Source: Brachynemurus nebulosus (lineage: Eukaryota; Arthropoda; Insecta; Neuroptera; Myrmeleontidae). From it: 64,000 nucleotides of DNA. The stretch's first letter is position 1, and every line of letters starts with the position of its first letter. The stretch spans positions 1,140,001-1,204,000 of the forward strand of contig JAPWDM010000017.1 of assembly GCA_035578155.1 (NCBI GenBank). The letters are read 5' to 3'. The notes below the pieces were generated by a model. That model worked only from the letters and a program-made list of their open reading frames with translations, did not search any database and was not told where the DNA came from. Of the stretch, positions 22,740-35,529 are shown piece after piece. The position numbers were made by a program, and so were the translations under genes.

Positions 22740-25700
22740 ATTTAAGGAAATTAAATAAAAATCGCATATGAATATGAGCTTTTTCATTGCAATTGTAACA
22801 CTAATTTTGCAATTATTTGCAAAATTTTGAAATATCCTATGCTCAATTATCATATACTAAAATTTGGTTTCATTACGTCCAAAAGTGTTGCAGAAATTCA
22901 ATAATAAACATAAGTTATTGCATGGGAAGTATATGAAAATAAAAACTTTATATTGTAAAATTATAAAAAAAATGTTACATAACACCTTCATCCACTCATG
23001 TCTTCAATTATATTGTGTACTGTATATATTTCTGTGGAAAGCGAGTATCTAATTCTGCATAAAAAATCGATGAAATTTGTTAACATTCGATTTGCTATGA
23101 CTTAAATAAGTTTAATTGAGTTTTGAGTTTATTAACGACGTTGAGTTTGTAGAATCTGATTTTTATGTATAGTCAGTAAAAAATCTGGTTTGCATATGAT
23201 ATTCATTTACTCCAGGAACTAATTCTTTTTTGATAACACTTTTCGTAATTATTTTGAGATTTTGTATACGTATTTAAATAGATTTTTGCATCATTTTCCA
23301 TTGAATCAAGATGAAAAATTTTTTTATTCTAAAGTCCATCCTATATTTTGTTCGTTTCAACTGGTTTCATCATTTCTATTCTAGGAACTCAAAATTCCTA
23401 AGAAAAAAATTGGCTAAATTAAGAAAATTGGTATCAAAAAATTCAATAACATTTTAGAGATTTACAAATTTAAATTCAAATATTGATTTAATTATTGAAA
23501 ATAAACAACTCAGTATGGAAATTAAATATAACTGTAATTTAGAAAACTAATAATTGTTATATCCTGTATGTGCCCGGTTGGTGATTGAAAAAAGTTAAGA
23601 AACGACGCTTTAAAAGACTGTTTTGTATGAATCAGATTTACACAATATGTGTAGTTATCTTTATAACTAAAAGAAAAGTTACAGAGAAAAAAAAAATTAA
23701 TAATTCCTTTTTACACCCGTCACAAATGGTTTGATCATAAGATATATTTGTTTGTTCGGCAAACAAAACATCATTGAACGAACAACCAAGAGAAAAAGTA
23801 TTTGTATTTTTATCGAGTTAAAACATTTTTCACACAGATGTTATATTTCCCATCATTCACATGTAGATACTATATATGTATATATACTTTTAGTCTACTA
23901 GTAGTTTTTTGTGGAAACTGTTGTTGATTTTGTACCACTACGTTGATACCAAAGCATGTAAGCGAGTATCGTTTATATATAATATTAAATAAATCTGAAG
24001 TCATTCAAAATTGAACCATTTAGCTATTTATTTGCTCTATTTATCTTCATATAACAATTTACTTTATATAGCAAGAAGTATATTTTGATCATTACTTACT
24101 GATTTATTTTTAAAAGATTTTATTTTTGAAATCGATTGTATCCGTTGAACAAAAAATTTTTAAAAAACCTTAAACAGAAGGATAAATATAAAACTGAATA
24201 AGGAAACATATATATATATATAAACTAGAAATGTGCTCGTGACTGAATTTTTACTCACGGACTTATACCTTTGGACTCACGTCCGATCACGAAGGAGATA
24301 ATTTTTTCCACAATAACGCACGATCATTAAAAGAAATACTACTTAGGTAAGCTGTGTTTTGCATACAACTGTACGAGATTTCGTACTTTACGTATGACTG
24401 TGTGTAAAGAGTTACAACTTGCTACACTTTTATTAATTCTTATGTTGTATATTAAAACCTGCACAAAATTTTTACCTAGTAACTGAATATTTGAATATTT
24501 TTTTTATTAAATTTCCCATTCTATATAATTTTAATTTATTATATTCGTAAGAAATTTATGTTGTTTATTGTGAATTTTGTGTTCTTCGTAAATAAAATAT
24601 AGCACGTAACTCCTTTGTAAAGCATACTACATACCCGAGTAATTACACATTTGCTGCTGCGTAACTCTTGCGTAACTTTCGCATACTCATGCAGTATCAT
24701 TAAAAATTCTTGACGATTACGATGGGTCACACGTGTTATGTGTCAGCACAATTTTGGTCTCTAATATGCACCATCTATCTAGTGAAAAAAGAGCACAGCT
24801 GAACTTTTTTACTCGGTGGATAAGAATCGCTCAAAAAATATTCAAAAACTTCATAAATAGCTATAAAAAGTATAGTTCGGCCCAAATTGTAAAAGAAAAC
24901 TTTTTTTGCGGTGAGTCGAGACCACATAGAAAGAGTTTAATAGAAAATACATAATTAAAACGCTCCTTAAAAATGGCTTTTCTAAACAATTTGCAAACAG
25001 CATTAATTTGTACATGAGAACATTTTATTTATTTTTATTATTATAAAAATTGCGATAAATACATCTCTAAAACAATTTAATAATGCAGTAACTTATATTC
25101 TTATGCGGTGTACCGATTAAATGTACAGAAACAATCGATAAGTAATTTTATCCATAAATTATCGTAAATAATTGATGTTTGAATATCTTACTTTCTCTTG
25201 CCTTTTATTCACATTATGCACAAAATTACGAACGTGTAATAAGGTTAGTTTATTAGTCGAACCAGAAGGTGAAACTTAACTTAAAATATTTATTAAAAGT
25301 AGACTAAATGAGATTATTTTCCCATTTAGTCAATTATCACGTTTGCGTTAGATCCTCAGGAGATTTTCAAAGTCTACTAAAAACACGAGTTACGTCTATT
25401 TAAACTGCGGAATTGAACCAGACTCTGACGACAGTTCAATCTGCATTGAAAGAAAACCTTATGTAGAATTTTACACACATAAAAATTATTATGTTTTTTT
25501 TAGTTGAGTTACAAGTTTGTTTGTTTTTTAACATTATCACTCTGATTATAAAGTATCTGACAGTATTTTAAACTAAAATATCTTTTTTGCTTATATTTCT
25601 AAAAGAAAATTATACCGAACATCTAAAAACCAAGAAATTAATAATAAATAAAGTATAGAGTATATTATAGACTTGACTTAATATTAAACAATTTAAATCA

Positions 25701-26150
25701 AAAAAGCTTAATGCTGTAGGCTAGAAATAAAATATTTTGTTGTGATTAATTCTCATCAACCGTTCGGTTAAAAAACCGTTTTCGCGGTTTTCGCCTTCGA
25801 CTTTGAGTTGGACAGTAATTCAAACTACACAATGAATAATTTTTTAAAAAATTTTTTTATATTTTTTGGCGCACATTGTTATTTAGTTTTTAAATTCAGT
25901 ATTTCATGCATTTTAATGTTTACAAACAAAAAATACGTAGATATGTCCATATCATGTGCATAAGTGAATGTTATTGATACATATAATCAAATAGGAGGAA
26001 AGAAGAACGGAAAATCAATACTGTAGTTGTCAGTGCACACAACTGCATACGACTGTCAAGTTTAGAAGTGCTCACTGCAGCACAGTAGTCTATCATAGCA
26101 CACAATAAAATACACTACACAGTCTTATACAATTTTCTAATTACAAATAT
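22740..26150. other. AT-rich stretch, possible intron, no recognisable genes
   Basis: No second exon of the gene at 22297-22510 could be defended. ORFs at 22864-23052, 24539-24730 and 24733-24954 are short and lack domains. A short TA run lies near 24210-24222. A segment at 24238-24300 contains GACTGAATTTTTACTCACGG and CTCACGTCCGATCACG, possibly a small inverted repeat. Confidence 0.5.
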
Positions 26151-26200
26151 TTTAAATTGGTTAAAAACAATCACATGTTTTTAACCAATTTAAAATTTAA
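26148..26200. repeat. Short hairpin
   Basis: TTTTAAATTGGTTAAAAACA is followed after a short loop by TGTTTTTAACCAATTTAAAA. Arms are about 20 bp and perfectly complementary, with a loop of about eight bases. No element or gene is linked to it. Confidence 0.8.
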
Positions 26201-26451
26201 AACGAAAGCATTACCCTGACCTAATTTGTACCTACTTATATTGTACAAGGGCGTACGTGTCTTTATTGACTACAGGTTTGCTTAGTTTATTAGTTCTATT
26301 ATTCAGTGAAAAAAACGGTTTCTGTGCTTTTAGCGAATTTCCAAAACTGGAAATACGCTATTACGGCAGATTCCATGACGCGACCTAAGCCCGGACTCAT
26401 AACAGAAATATGTTTTGAGGTCCCTAGAATACGAAAATGATATTCACTAAA

Positions 26452-26454
<3 letters not shown>

Positions 26455-26519
<65 letters not shown>
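26455..26519. repeat. (TA)n followed by (TG)n microsatellite
   Basis: About 54 bases of TA pass into five TG units. Downstream, GATAACTTTCGAACGAAACG is a phrase that also occurs in diverged form after the TA array at 40918 (GATAACTCTCGAAAGAAATG), so both TA arrays abut the same repeat family. Confidence 0.9.
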
Positions 26520-26759
26520 CGCCAGGATAACTTTCGAACGAAACGTTTAATGCTTATGAAATTTGGCATGGAAATTGGATTTTGATCTGGCTTGCCTAAG
26601 TTCTTTAGCCAGACACATCGGGTGCCCAGAAGTAGGTTTTTCGGGCGTTTTTTGTCAAAAAACTAAGTTTTCTGTCAGAATTAACTTTTTAGTTTTTTTT
26701 TTATACAATCGGAAAGATGAGAAAAAATTAGGTATGATAAGTGTTTAAATTATTATTTT

Positions 26760-28000
26760 ACGTAAACTAATTCCAGAGAAAAGTTGACAAATTTGTTAGA
26801 AATTGACTAAAAAATTTTCAAAGGGATATTTGTTGTCTTTTTTTATTATACGGACAAACTATCTCCATTTCAACTTTTAAAATGGTACATTTTCAAAAAG
26901 GAAGCTTTTTGAGTGATATGTAATGAAAAAAATTTTTAAGCAAGGCAATCGGCGATATACATGTGTCTCACTTAATCATATAAAATTCTTATTTAGTTTT
27001 GTCTCAAGTTGGTTTTTTTTAAATACCGCTGGAGACTATGGCAATACGTCATGACAATTTGAAATTAATAATGTCGGCCTTTCCACAATATATTTCATCA
27101 GAATTAGACGCAAGACATAAGGCGTAAATAATGTTCCAAAATGTTTTCTAATTTAATTGATTTTATGTAGGTATCTTAAATATCAGTAAAATTTGCTTAA
27201 AACATAACATCCATTTAAATTTCTTTTTTATTATTAAGTTAAAAAAGTATTCAACATTTTAATTTACATTTTGATTGTGTAAAAGGCCACATTGCGTATT
27301 TTGACATGTAAATAACAAAAATATCCTAGGTACATAGTATGATTTTCAATTATTTTAAGAAAAATTTTATAAGATTAAATTTTTCAATAAAAATTTATAA
27401 AATAATATTACATTTAGATTACATTCAAATATTTATTAATTATGTAAATAAATTTAATATGTAAATAAATCATTTATAACAATTAAATTTAAAATATAAA
27501 CTTTTCCAGAAATTTGAAAATTTGAATTTTTTTATTCATTTATACGGTTTAGATTTTATAATACCCATGTTTCTGTCAAAATTCGTAATGACTGACTCTC
27601 TGATTAACAGTTTTGAATTTGAATCGCTTTACAAAAATTTAAAGTGGAAACTTAAAATAAATTGAAAAACTGAAACTGATTGTAATTGAACTGTAATTGA
27701 AAAATAACTTTTTCACATTCTTCCTCTATTTTCCTACATTTTTTCATAGTGACAATATCTTTGGTGAGAACGTTCTTCGTTTTCATGAGTAACGAGTTGT
27801 AAAGAACGAAGAAAATCACAGAAGATACATTTTGAAACATTATTCTAGGTAAGCGGGTTTTCGAGAAAAAGTAACTTTTATAATCGGAAATTCGCTATGT
27901 TATGCAGGTGCTGTGATAGAGGTATTTGCATTTACAAGGAAGAGCAAATGTTACGGACGCCGTACGCACCATGCAGATAGAATAAACGTGGCGGCGCAAA
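26760..28000. other. AT-rich stretch without recognisable genes
   Basis: No exon, RNA gene or element terminus is supported. The ORF 27652-27840 is short and featureless. Confidence 0.5.
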
Positions 28001-28006
28001 TGAATA

Positions 28007-28302
28007 CAGTAAAAGCTCCCTAATCTTGACAAACATGTCCAGGATCATTGTCTAGTCGTGACATTCCCACTATTTACTACTCCTATGCGCACTGAATGCG
28101 CAATATACGCAATTTAAATCTAAAAAAAAGAGATAGGTAGAGAAGGATACCAAATATACACTATAAGCGTCATTAATTACGAATTTAATTGGTTACGGAA
28201 GAATCATGGTGGGAGAAAATATTGTCAAGAGTAGAGAAATTATCTAGTCAAGATTAGAGTGACAGCAAATTTATGGAGCGTAAGTTTACGGGGCTTCTAC
28301 TG
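28007..28302. mobile_element. Tc1/mariner-type (pogo-like) MITE
   Basis: A 296-bp element flanked by TA at 28005-28006 and 28303-28304. The left end reads CAGTAAAAGCTCCCTAA and the right end, on the minus strand, CAGTAGAAGCCCCGTAA. The subterminal phrase AATCTTGAC occurs in both halves. The CAGTA.AAGC terminus with a TA duplication resembles pogo/Tigger-like elements. No transposase is encoded. Confidence 0.8.
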
Positions 28303-28620
28303 TAATAATCAAGTCGACTTTGACGGTAAAATACCAGTAAATAAAATCTCTTACAGCAGAAAAGATTTTAAAAAAAAAACTTCCAGTATCATCAGTGCGT
28401 ACGAAAAAGATTTGAAATAAAGCATAAGTGAAGAACTTGTGCTGCTTACCGAACTCCTAAAACATATGTGGCTGCTGCTATTAACGGTAAAAAAGGTGAA
28501 GCTCTGGAATTTGAATTATATAGACTTATAATATAAAAAATGATTAGAGTCGTCTTTCTCAAATGTAGAATTTATGTAGGTACTTATTTTTAGTTTAATT
28601 TTTCCTTAAAAAAATTAGAC

Positions 28621-28920
<300 letters not shown>

Positions 28921-28939
28921 GTATATATATATATATATA

Positions 28940-29392
28940 CTGTGAGAGTTTTTTGAGAGTTGCCATTTTTATTACAGCCAAACCGTTGATTAAATCGAAA
29001 AATTGTTCAAATAAGAGTTGTAGATATCGATGGGGGCAACCGATTGCTATAGTCAGGAGCTTTATAACTCTTATGGTTTTCGAGCTATGATACAAACTTA
29101 TAGATTTTTAAATGAGACTATATATTAATTTTTCGATAAAACTGATCTAATGCATTAATTAACAACATAAATTAGCAAAAAAAATTTTTTACTCAAGTTT
29201 AATTTTTTAATTTTTCTTTAGTTTATCAGTTAGGTAGTAAAAATATGCATATGTACTTGAGGCTACTTCAACCGATAGTGATCTGGTTAATTATATTTGA
29301 ATTACAACCAAGAAAGGAACCTTTTCCAGTACCATTTCTATCATACAAATTTGGTTGTAACAAAAATGGCAACTCTCAAAAAACTCACATGG
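28940..29392 (+). mobile_element. MITE family T1, copy 2
   Basis: A 453-bp copy with right terminus AAAAAACTCACATGG and a slightly altered left terminus (CTGTGAGAGTTTTTTGAGAG). A short TA array (28922-28939) directly precedes it and repeat G lies beyond. Internal sequence matches copies 1 and 3, including GGGGGCAACCGATTGCTATA and TTTCGAGCTATGATACAAAC. Confidence 0.85.
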
Positions 29393-29559
29393 TATGTATA
29401 CGTGGGGTGCGCCATACGTTTTCGGCCTAACATGATTAAACTTATTTAAAGGTGACGTAATTTATACTCACAGAAAGTATTAAGTCTCTAGTAACCATAA
29501 ACGCAGTGGACGAGTTCACATGTGTTTTATTTATTATGTTGTAAAAGTGTAAACTCAAT

Positions 29560-29790
29560 ATGTCGACCGTTTCAAAAATTGAATATCGTGTAGTCATAAA
29601 ATTTCTGACAAAAGAAAGACAAACTCCAGAAGAAATTAAGGACAGATTGGATGGTATATACGGTAAAGCCGTGCCAAAGGTTTCATTTGCGGTACGAGTC
29701 CCTCAACGACGATGATCGTTCTGAACGTCCGGCAGATTCGATCACTTCCGAAAACACCGCTTTTGTAGAATCGCTACAAAGGATTTGCTT
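29560..29790 (+). pseudogene. mariner-family transposase N-terminal fragment
   Basis: From the ATG at 29560 the reading is MSTVSKIEYRVVIKFLTKER, then QTPEEIKDRLDGIYG. After a frameshift near 29690 the text continues ESLNDDDRSERPADSITSEN and TAFVESLQRI. This is the usual layout of the N-terminal helix-turn-helix of a mariner transposase: first HTH helix, a ..LNDD.RSGRP linker and the start of the second HTH. The element stops near 29790, so the DD34D catalytic domain is missing. It is not functional. The call rests on motif order and no search was made. Confidence 0.75.
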
Positions 29791-29870
29791 ATTATTATAA
29801 AGGCATAGAGATGTTTATCGCACCTTATAATAAGTGTATTGAAATAGAGGGAGGTTATATAGAAAAAAAA

Positions 29871-31370
29871 ACGCCGTGAGCAGCGGGGCCCCATCACGGT
29901 AGTCGAATTTTCCCCTTCATCTTCGGTATTGAATGTCTACAAGCGAAATGTGATTGAAAGTCTACAACCGAATTGTCATTTTGTTGGTTTCAAAACTGGT
30001 GATGAGTGTTCGGCTGATCGAGACTTTAAAAAAAGGTTTTAAGTATTTAAGGGCTGTATCTCAGTAAATTTCAATTTTGTGCCGAAAACAGGTAGCAGAA
30101 AAAAAGCCAACACACTTCGTACGAGGACATTCCTGCCCATGTTTATCCGCTAATTGCCTTTATGTTTTAGTTTTAAATATTAAAAAAGGACCTTCAATAG
30201 TAAACTGGAAGGCCTTTATAAAGATATTTTTTCATTCCAAAAAAATCCAAAATTTCTATTTTATAAATACTAAAAATTCAAAATTCCTAATTTATAAATA
30301 AACAGTGACTTTAATAACATTTTTAAATTACTTAATATGTACGTATTTCATTTGTCATAAAAGTAAGTTCACTTTTTTTTAAATTTTTTAAAATTACTAT
30401 TCGCCTACTTGTATTTAGAATAAACATAATGCTTTTAAAACACATTTAACAATAGCATTCAATTCCGATGTAAAAATGGGAGAAGTGGGGGGAAAAGTGA
30501 TGTGGACTCCCTACAAGGTACTAGCTGGATACTAACTGAATACACGTACAAAATTTCAGCCCTCTAGGTTTCCTTATGGAGTCTCTAGACGTGTTAGAAA
30601 ACAAGCAAAAAAATTAAGGAAATATTGGCGTAAAAATCGTGGGGGTAAGGGTTAAAAGTTGAAACCTCCAAAAAACAGTGTCTGGCTATTAGCTTAACCT
30701 GTACACCAAATTTCAGCCCCCTAGGTTTATTTGGGGAGATTTTGACCCGAACGAAACTGTTAAAAAACAAGAAAAATCATGTTCTTTTGGGTATAAAAAT
30801 GGTGGGGGTCGGGGTTAAAAGTCGAGACCCCCAAAAGGCACCCCCTTGATACTAACTCAATCCGAATACAAAATTTCAGCCCTCTAGGTTTATTCGGGTG
30901 ACCTGTGCGAGTGGTACAAACTTCGAAAACGTCGAAAATGCATGAAATTGTAGCTTAAAAATGAGGGGGGTGGGGGTAAAATATTAAAACCTCCAAAAAG
31001 CACAACCTAGGTACGAACTTTATCAACACACCAAATTTCAACCCTCTACGTTAATTCTGGGGGGCTGGGGGCCTGTTAGATCCAGCGAAAATCGTTTTCC
31101 CCCCCCTCTACTCCCACCATATCATCCTAGGAAGCTGAATTTTGGATATGTTGTAGATGATTGACCGAAACATTATTTAAAACCGATTTGGAAAAGTTTT
31201 ATTGCTTTTCCGCCCCCCACCACCCCCTTGAAGGTCGGGTCCGAAAAAAAATTTGCCCAAAATTTGACCCCACTTTGATAGTATTGTTGTGCATCGGAAT
31301 AAGCCCCACTTACCAAATTTCATCTCTTAACTTCCATAGGGGGGCCCTACACATATTAAAAGGTTGCGGG

Positions 31371-31372
<2 letters not shown>
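29871..31372 (+). mobile_element. Repeat family Y, copy 1, with internal ~160-bp tandem units
   Basis: The copy opens with AACGCCGTGAGCAGCGGGGC, continues with a segment containing AAAAAGCCAACACA and ends in about four tandem units (30480-31100). Each unit has AAATTTCAGCCCTCTAGGTT (near 30551, 30711, 30868 and 31032), a long GGGGGT tract and an AAACCTCCAAAA phrase. It then contains CATCCTAGGAAGCTGAATTT and runs into a TA array at 31374. Copy 3 at 52172-53765 has the same order. No ORF is conserved. Confidence 0.8.
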
Positions 31373-31373
<1 letters not shown>

Positions 31374-31429
<56 letters not shown>

Positions 31430-31621
31430 CATCTTTTTTTTTTACATAATCGTGTTCTACGGGTCCGAAAACGGATAGCGCCCCTGGTCTCGCCTCTCGC
31501 AGCTCTTATCGTATAGACTGTATAAGTCTAATTTTTCGGAGAAAATTCGACTAATAAATTCTTTTCACTGTTCTCTCTGTATTTCTTAATACTCAGGCCG
31601 AGAACTTATGGCGCACCCTAC

Positions 31622-31675
<54 letters not shown>
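31374..31675. repeat. Two (TA)n arrays flanking a repeat G copy
   Basis: TA arrays occupy about 31374-31425 and 31625-31675. Between them, 31427-31570 is a G copy (CAGACATC, CATAATCGTGTTCTACGGGT, CCGAAAACGGATAGCGCCCC, CTCGCCTC). The outer sides of both arrays are the two inverted Y copies, so the whole reads Y - TA - G - TA - Y inverted. Confidence 0.85.
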
Positions 31676-31677
<2 letters not shown>

Positions 31678-32350
31678 AAAATTCAGCTTCTTAGGATGAT
31701 TCGGAGGAAGTAGAGGGGGAAAAAATAAATTTTGGCTGGATCTAACACGCCCACAGCCCCCTAGAATTAACGTAGAGGATTGAAATTTGGTGTGTTGATA
31801 AAGTTCGTACCTCGGTTGTGTTTTTTGGAGTTTCTAATATTTTACCCCCACCCCCACCATTTTTAAGCTACAGTTTCATGCTTTTTCGACGTTTTGTAGT
31901 TTCGAAGTTTGTACCACTCGCACAAGTCAGCCATATAAACCTAGAGGACTGAAGTTTTGTATTCGGATTGAGTTAGTATCAAAGGGGTGCCTTTTGGGGG
32001 CCTCAACTTTTAACCCTTACCCCCACTATTTTTATACCAAAAGAGCATATTTTTTCTTGCTTTTTAGCAGTTTTGTTCGGGTCAAAATCTCCTCAAATAA
32101 ACCTACAGGGCTAAGATTTTGTGTATAGTTAGTTAGTAGCCAGCCGCTGTTTCTTGGAGGTTTCAACTTTTAACCCTTACCACCACGATTTTTACGCCAA
32201 TATATCCTTGATTTTTTTTCTTTTTTTCTAACACGCCTAGAGACTGTCAGAATAAATCTAGGGGGCTGAAATTTAATATTTGTATTCAGTTAGTATTGAT
32301 GGTGTGCCCTTTAGGGGTTCCACATTACCTTGCCCCCCCCCCACTTATCC
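31676..32350 (-). mobile_element. Repeat family Y, copy 2 (inverted partner of copy 1)
   Basis: On the minus strand this matches the 3' portion of copy 1: CATCCTAAGAAGCTGAATTT at its edge, then the ~160-bp units with GGGGGT tracts and AAACCTCCAA phrases. It lacks the AACGCCGTGAGCAGCGG start. With copy 1 it forms a large, diverged inverted repeat around the G/TA block. Confidence 0.8.
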
Positions 32351-34230
32351 CATTTTTACATCGAAATTCAATAGCATTGTTATATGTGATTAAATGTGAC
32401 TTATTTTCATATATAATACAGTTGGTATAATTTTAAAGAAACAAATGAATTAACTAGGTACATACTATCATTTACCACAAATGCAATATTATGGCCGTGA
32501 GCTCCAAAGACCTCCAGAAACTGAGGTGAGGGGAACACAAATTGTATTATTTCCATAGTTACCAACCAAACCAAGTAATTATGTTCTTATATGAGTGAGT
32601 GAGTGTCACAAACAAAAAAATAAAAATAAAAATTTGCATAAATTAATTAAAAATTAAGTTTTAAAAAGGTAGGGGCTCTTTGATTACAAGGGTACTCGGT
32701 TCCTGTAATGTCGATGGCCCGTGATAATGAATAATTTTACTTATTTTAATTTTAATTATAAATTTTAATAACTACAGTAGTAGCAAGCAGTATTGGTGTG
32801 GGCCCATGATACACCAAAGGGTTAAGGCCGATATAAATTACAAATGTGGTTTTGGAAAAATCTATGTACTTTTACAAATAGGCCTTAAATCTGAAAAATA
32901 ACGGAATTATTCTGTATATATGGCGTGTATGTAGAAAAACAAGTAAGCAATATGTTTAAATCTAAATTTATTTAGATATAAGTAATATTTTGTCATTAAG
33001 TAACAACTGTTTAGCAATTAACAATATAAATAGCGTTTAAGGTTTAACAATGTCGTAAAATATTGAAAGTACGTAAACTTGAATTAAAAGATACAGATTA
33101 GGAAACAATTTACGTAATATTAAAAATTTAATAATTTTAGCAAGAAGTTTGAATATCAAAATGGCGTTGAGGTTACGTAATAAATTTAAAAAGATAAAGT
33201 TTATATTAACTATAAATGAAATTTTCAATAATGATAATAATATGATCATATATATAAATATTAAATATTAAATATTCATATCGCCCCTTTTTTTTTACCC
33301 AACAGAAATGATGAATTAAACATTATCTGAGGTAGCGATATTTTTAAATTTTGAAACATGACAAGTTTTAATGAAGAGATGATATGACTACCATGGAAAG
33401 GCTAGCCATATAAAATATGTTAAAATAATAAAAATATATAAAGATAAAAGATTTTTGACATTACCCAAACAATCTCTTTGTATTTCCGAAACCCAAATCC
33501 ATGTGTGGCGCCATGTTGAAAAATAATTCTTTTAAAAGAGATAAATCTTTACACGAAGTACTTGTTCCAATACTATATCGACATATTACTCTTAATATAA
33601 TTCAATTTGGAAACATTATATTACGAATATTTAAAATTAAGAAAGAATGCCATTGTTCATGTTCGTTGTGGAACGAGCGAGCAAAGCAACGCGTATGTCT
33701 CACTTCGCCATCATGGCAGAAAAGAACAACTACGTATCATCGTTTTAGCAGTAAACAAGACGCTATAAAAATGATGTACTAATTCAACATATATTTAATG
33801 CGCGCTTGGAAAGAGTTCGCCCTTTAAAATTTTATAAATTATTATTGCCAACAAACACACTGAAACCGAGTATATAGATTATTTAATTTTTAAGAAATAT
33901 TTAAACTGGCTATTTAATTGTCTCGATTGGGACTGTTTTCTGACTAATTATCTATCAAAAACTGATTTTTTTAAATTAAAATCACGATAATGAAAACTAT
34001 TTGTCTCTTACTCGAGTTTGCGTGTTACATACCTTAGAGAAGGATCCCATATTAAAATCTATAATGAAATCAATGCAATGTTCACCAAAACTGCCAAATA
34101 TGTACGTAATGTTACTGTACATGCCAACTCGGTTGTCGCATCACGACATGAGTAAACTTCTGTTTATTAATATGATAGGCAAAGATAAATGCAGATGTAG
34201 ATAAAAAAGTTCTTTTTAGCTTGCCCACAT
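32350..34230. other. AT-rich stretch without supported genes
   Basis: ORFs 33501-33782 (93 codons) and 34001-34204 were considered. The first includes CHCSCSLWNERAKQR but has no known domain and no splice or conservation argument. A poly-A-like tract and the phrase GTGGGCCCATGATACACC (near 32799) are the only distinct sequences. Confidence 0.5.
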
Positions 34231-34232
34231 AA

Positions 34233-34338
<106 letters not shown>

Positions 34339-34429
34339 AGTAATTCAAAAAATGTTATTGAGGTCATTTTATATTTTATTTATAAAATAGAAATTTTGAA
34401 TTATTTTGGAAAGAAAAAATATCTTCATA

Positions 34430-34775
34430 AAGGTCTCCCAGTTCACTATTTAAGGTCCGTTTTTAATATTTAAAAATAAAACACAAAGGCAACTGGCGGA
34501 TAAGTATGGGTATGAATGCCCTCGTACGTATTGTGTTGGCTTTTTCCTGCTAACTGCTATCGGCATAAAATTGAAATTTACTGAAATTCAGCTCTTATAA
34601 ACCTTTTTTTAAAGCCCTGATCAGCCGGACACCTATCATCAGTTTTGCAAACCACCAAAATAACAAATCGCTTGTAGACTTTCAATCATATTTAGATATC
34701 TTGAAGATACCGAAGATGTAGCGAAAAATTCGACTTCCGTGATGGGGCCCCGCTGCTCACGGCGTTTTTAATGAT
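34430..34775 (-). mobile_element. Repeat family Y, copy 4 (start segment only)
   Basis: On the minus strand it begins AACGCCGTGAGCAGCGGGGC (34750-34769) and continues through AAAAAGCCAACACAATACG to near 34430, matching the first ~400 bases of copies 1 and 3. The tandem-unit half is absent. Confidence 0.8.
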
Positions 34776-35529
34776 TACTAACTACAGAGGGGGAAAGTTC
34801 TTTTTCGAAATTAAATCGTGTAAAAAGTGAATTAAGGGACACGATTAGACAAGATTGTCTGAAGTATATTGTAAATAACTTCATCCTAGTGATCGAATAC
34901 TGAATACTGAATGTGATTTAACTCCAGATTTGAATAGGATTTTTCCTAATTTTGCCCAACAATATATCGTAAAAGGTTTGCTGGTAAAGTTATGTTGATT
35001 TTATTTTCTAAATCAAGTTAAGGGTCTCGTAATAATATTGCCTACAGATCCCGCGTTGACTTAGTATTCGACACTGGGAAGGATTATGTTAGCCAGTGTA
35101 AAATTGTGATCCTTTTTTGTTGCATAAATTTAGAATATTACAACAATTATTTTCTCAGCGCCCATATTATGACATAGCGAACGAATAATTGTTGTAACGC
35201 ATGGAAACAACTTCTCGCTGTAAGTAGTAGCGTATTTATTTTTCAACTAGGGTTCTATCTATTATCTAAAGTCCTATGTGGAGTAAAATTATCAAAAATT
35301 TAAGGATAAAAATTTCTATATAAGAAAGCACATATCTTACCACGTTGTCTCCTCTCACAAATATGTTATCGTTTATCTTTGTTGGTGAAATTTATGTACC
35401 AAGCTAGAGTCAGGGTCGTCGGTAATATTGTATGAGGTAGACTAAAAATTTTTAAATTTAATTACATACATATATGCACATATTCTGCATAGGTACATAA
35501 TATGCAAAATGCATATACAAAATGAGTAA

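Noticed and set aside
33501..33782. 93-codon ORF with a Cys/Trp-containing segment
   Set aside because: No recognisable domain, no splice sites and no repeat in the window. A chance ORF cannot be excluded, so it is not listed as a gene.
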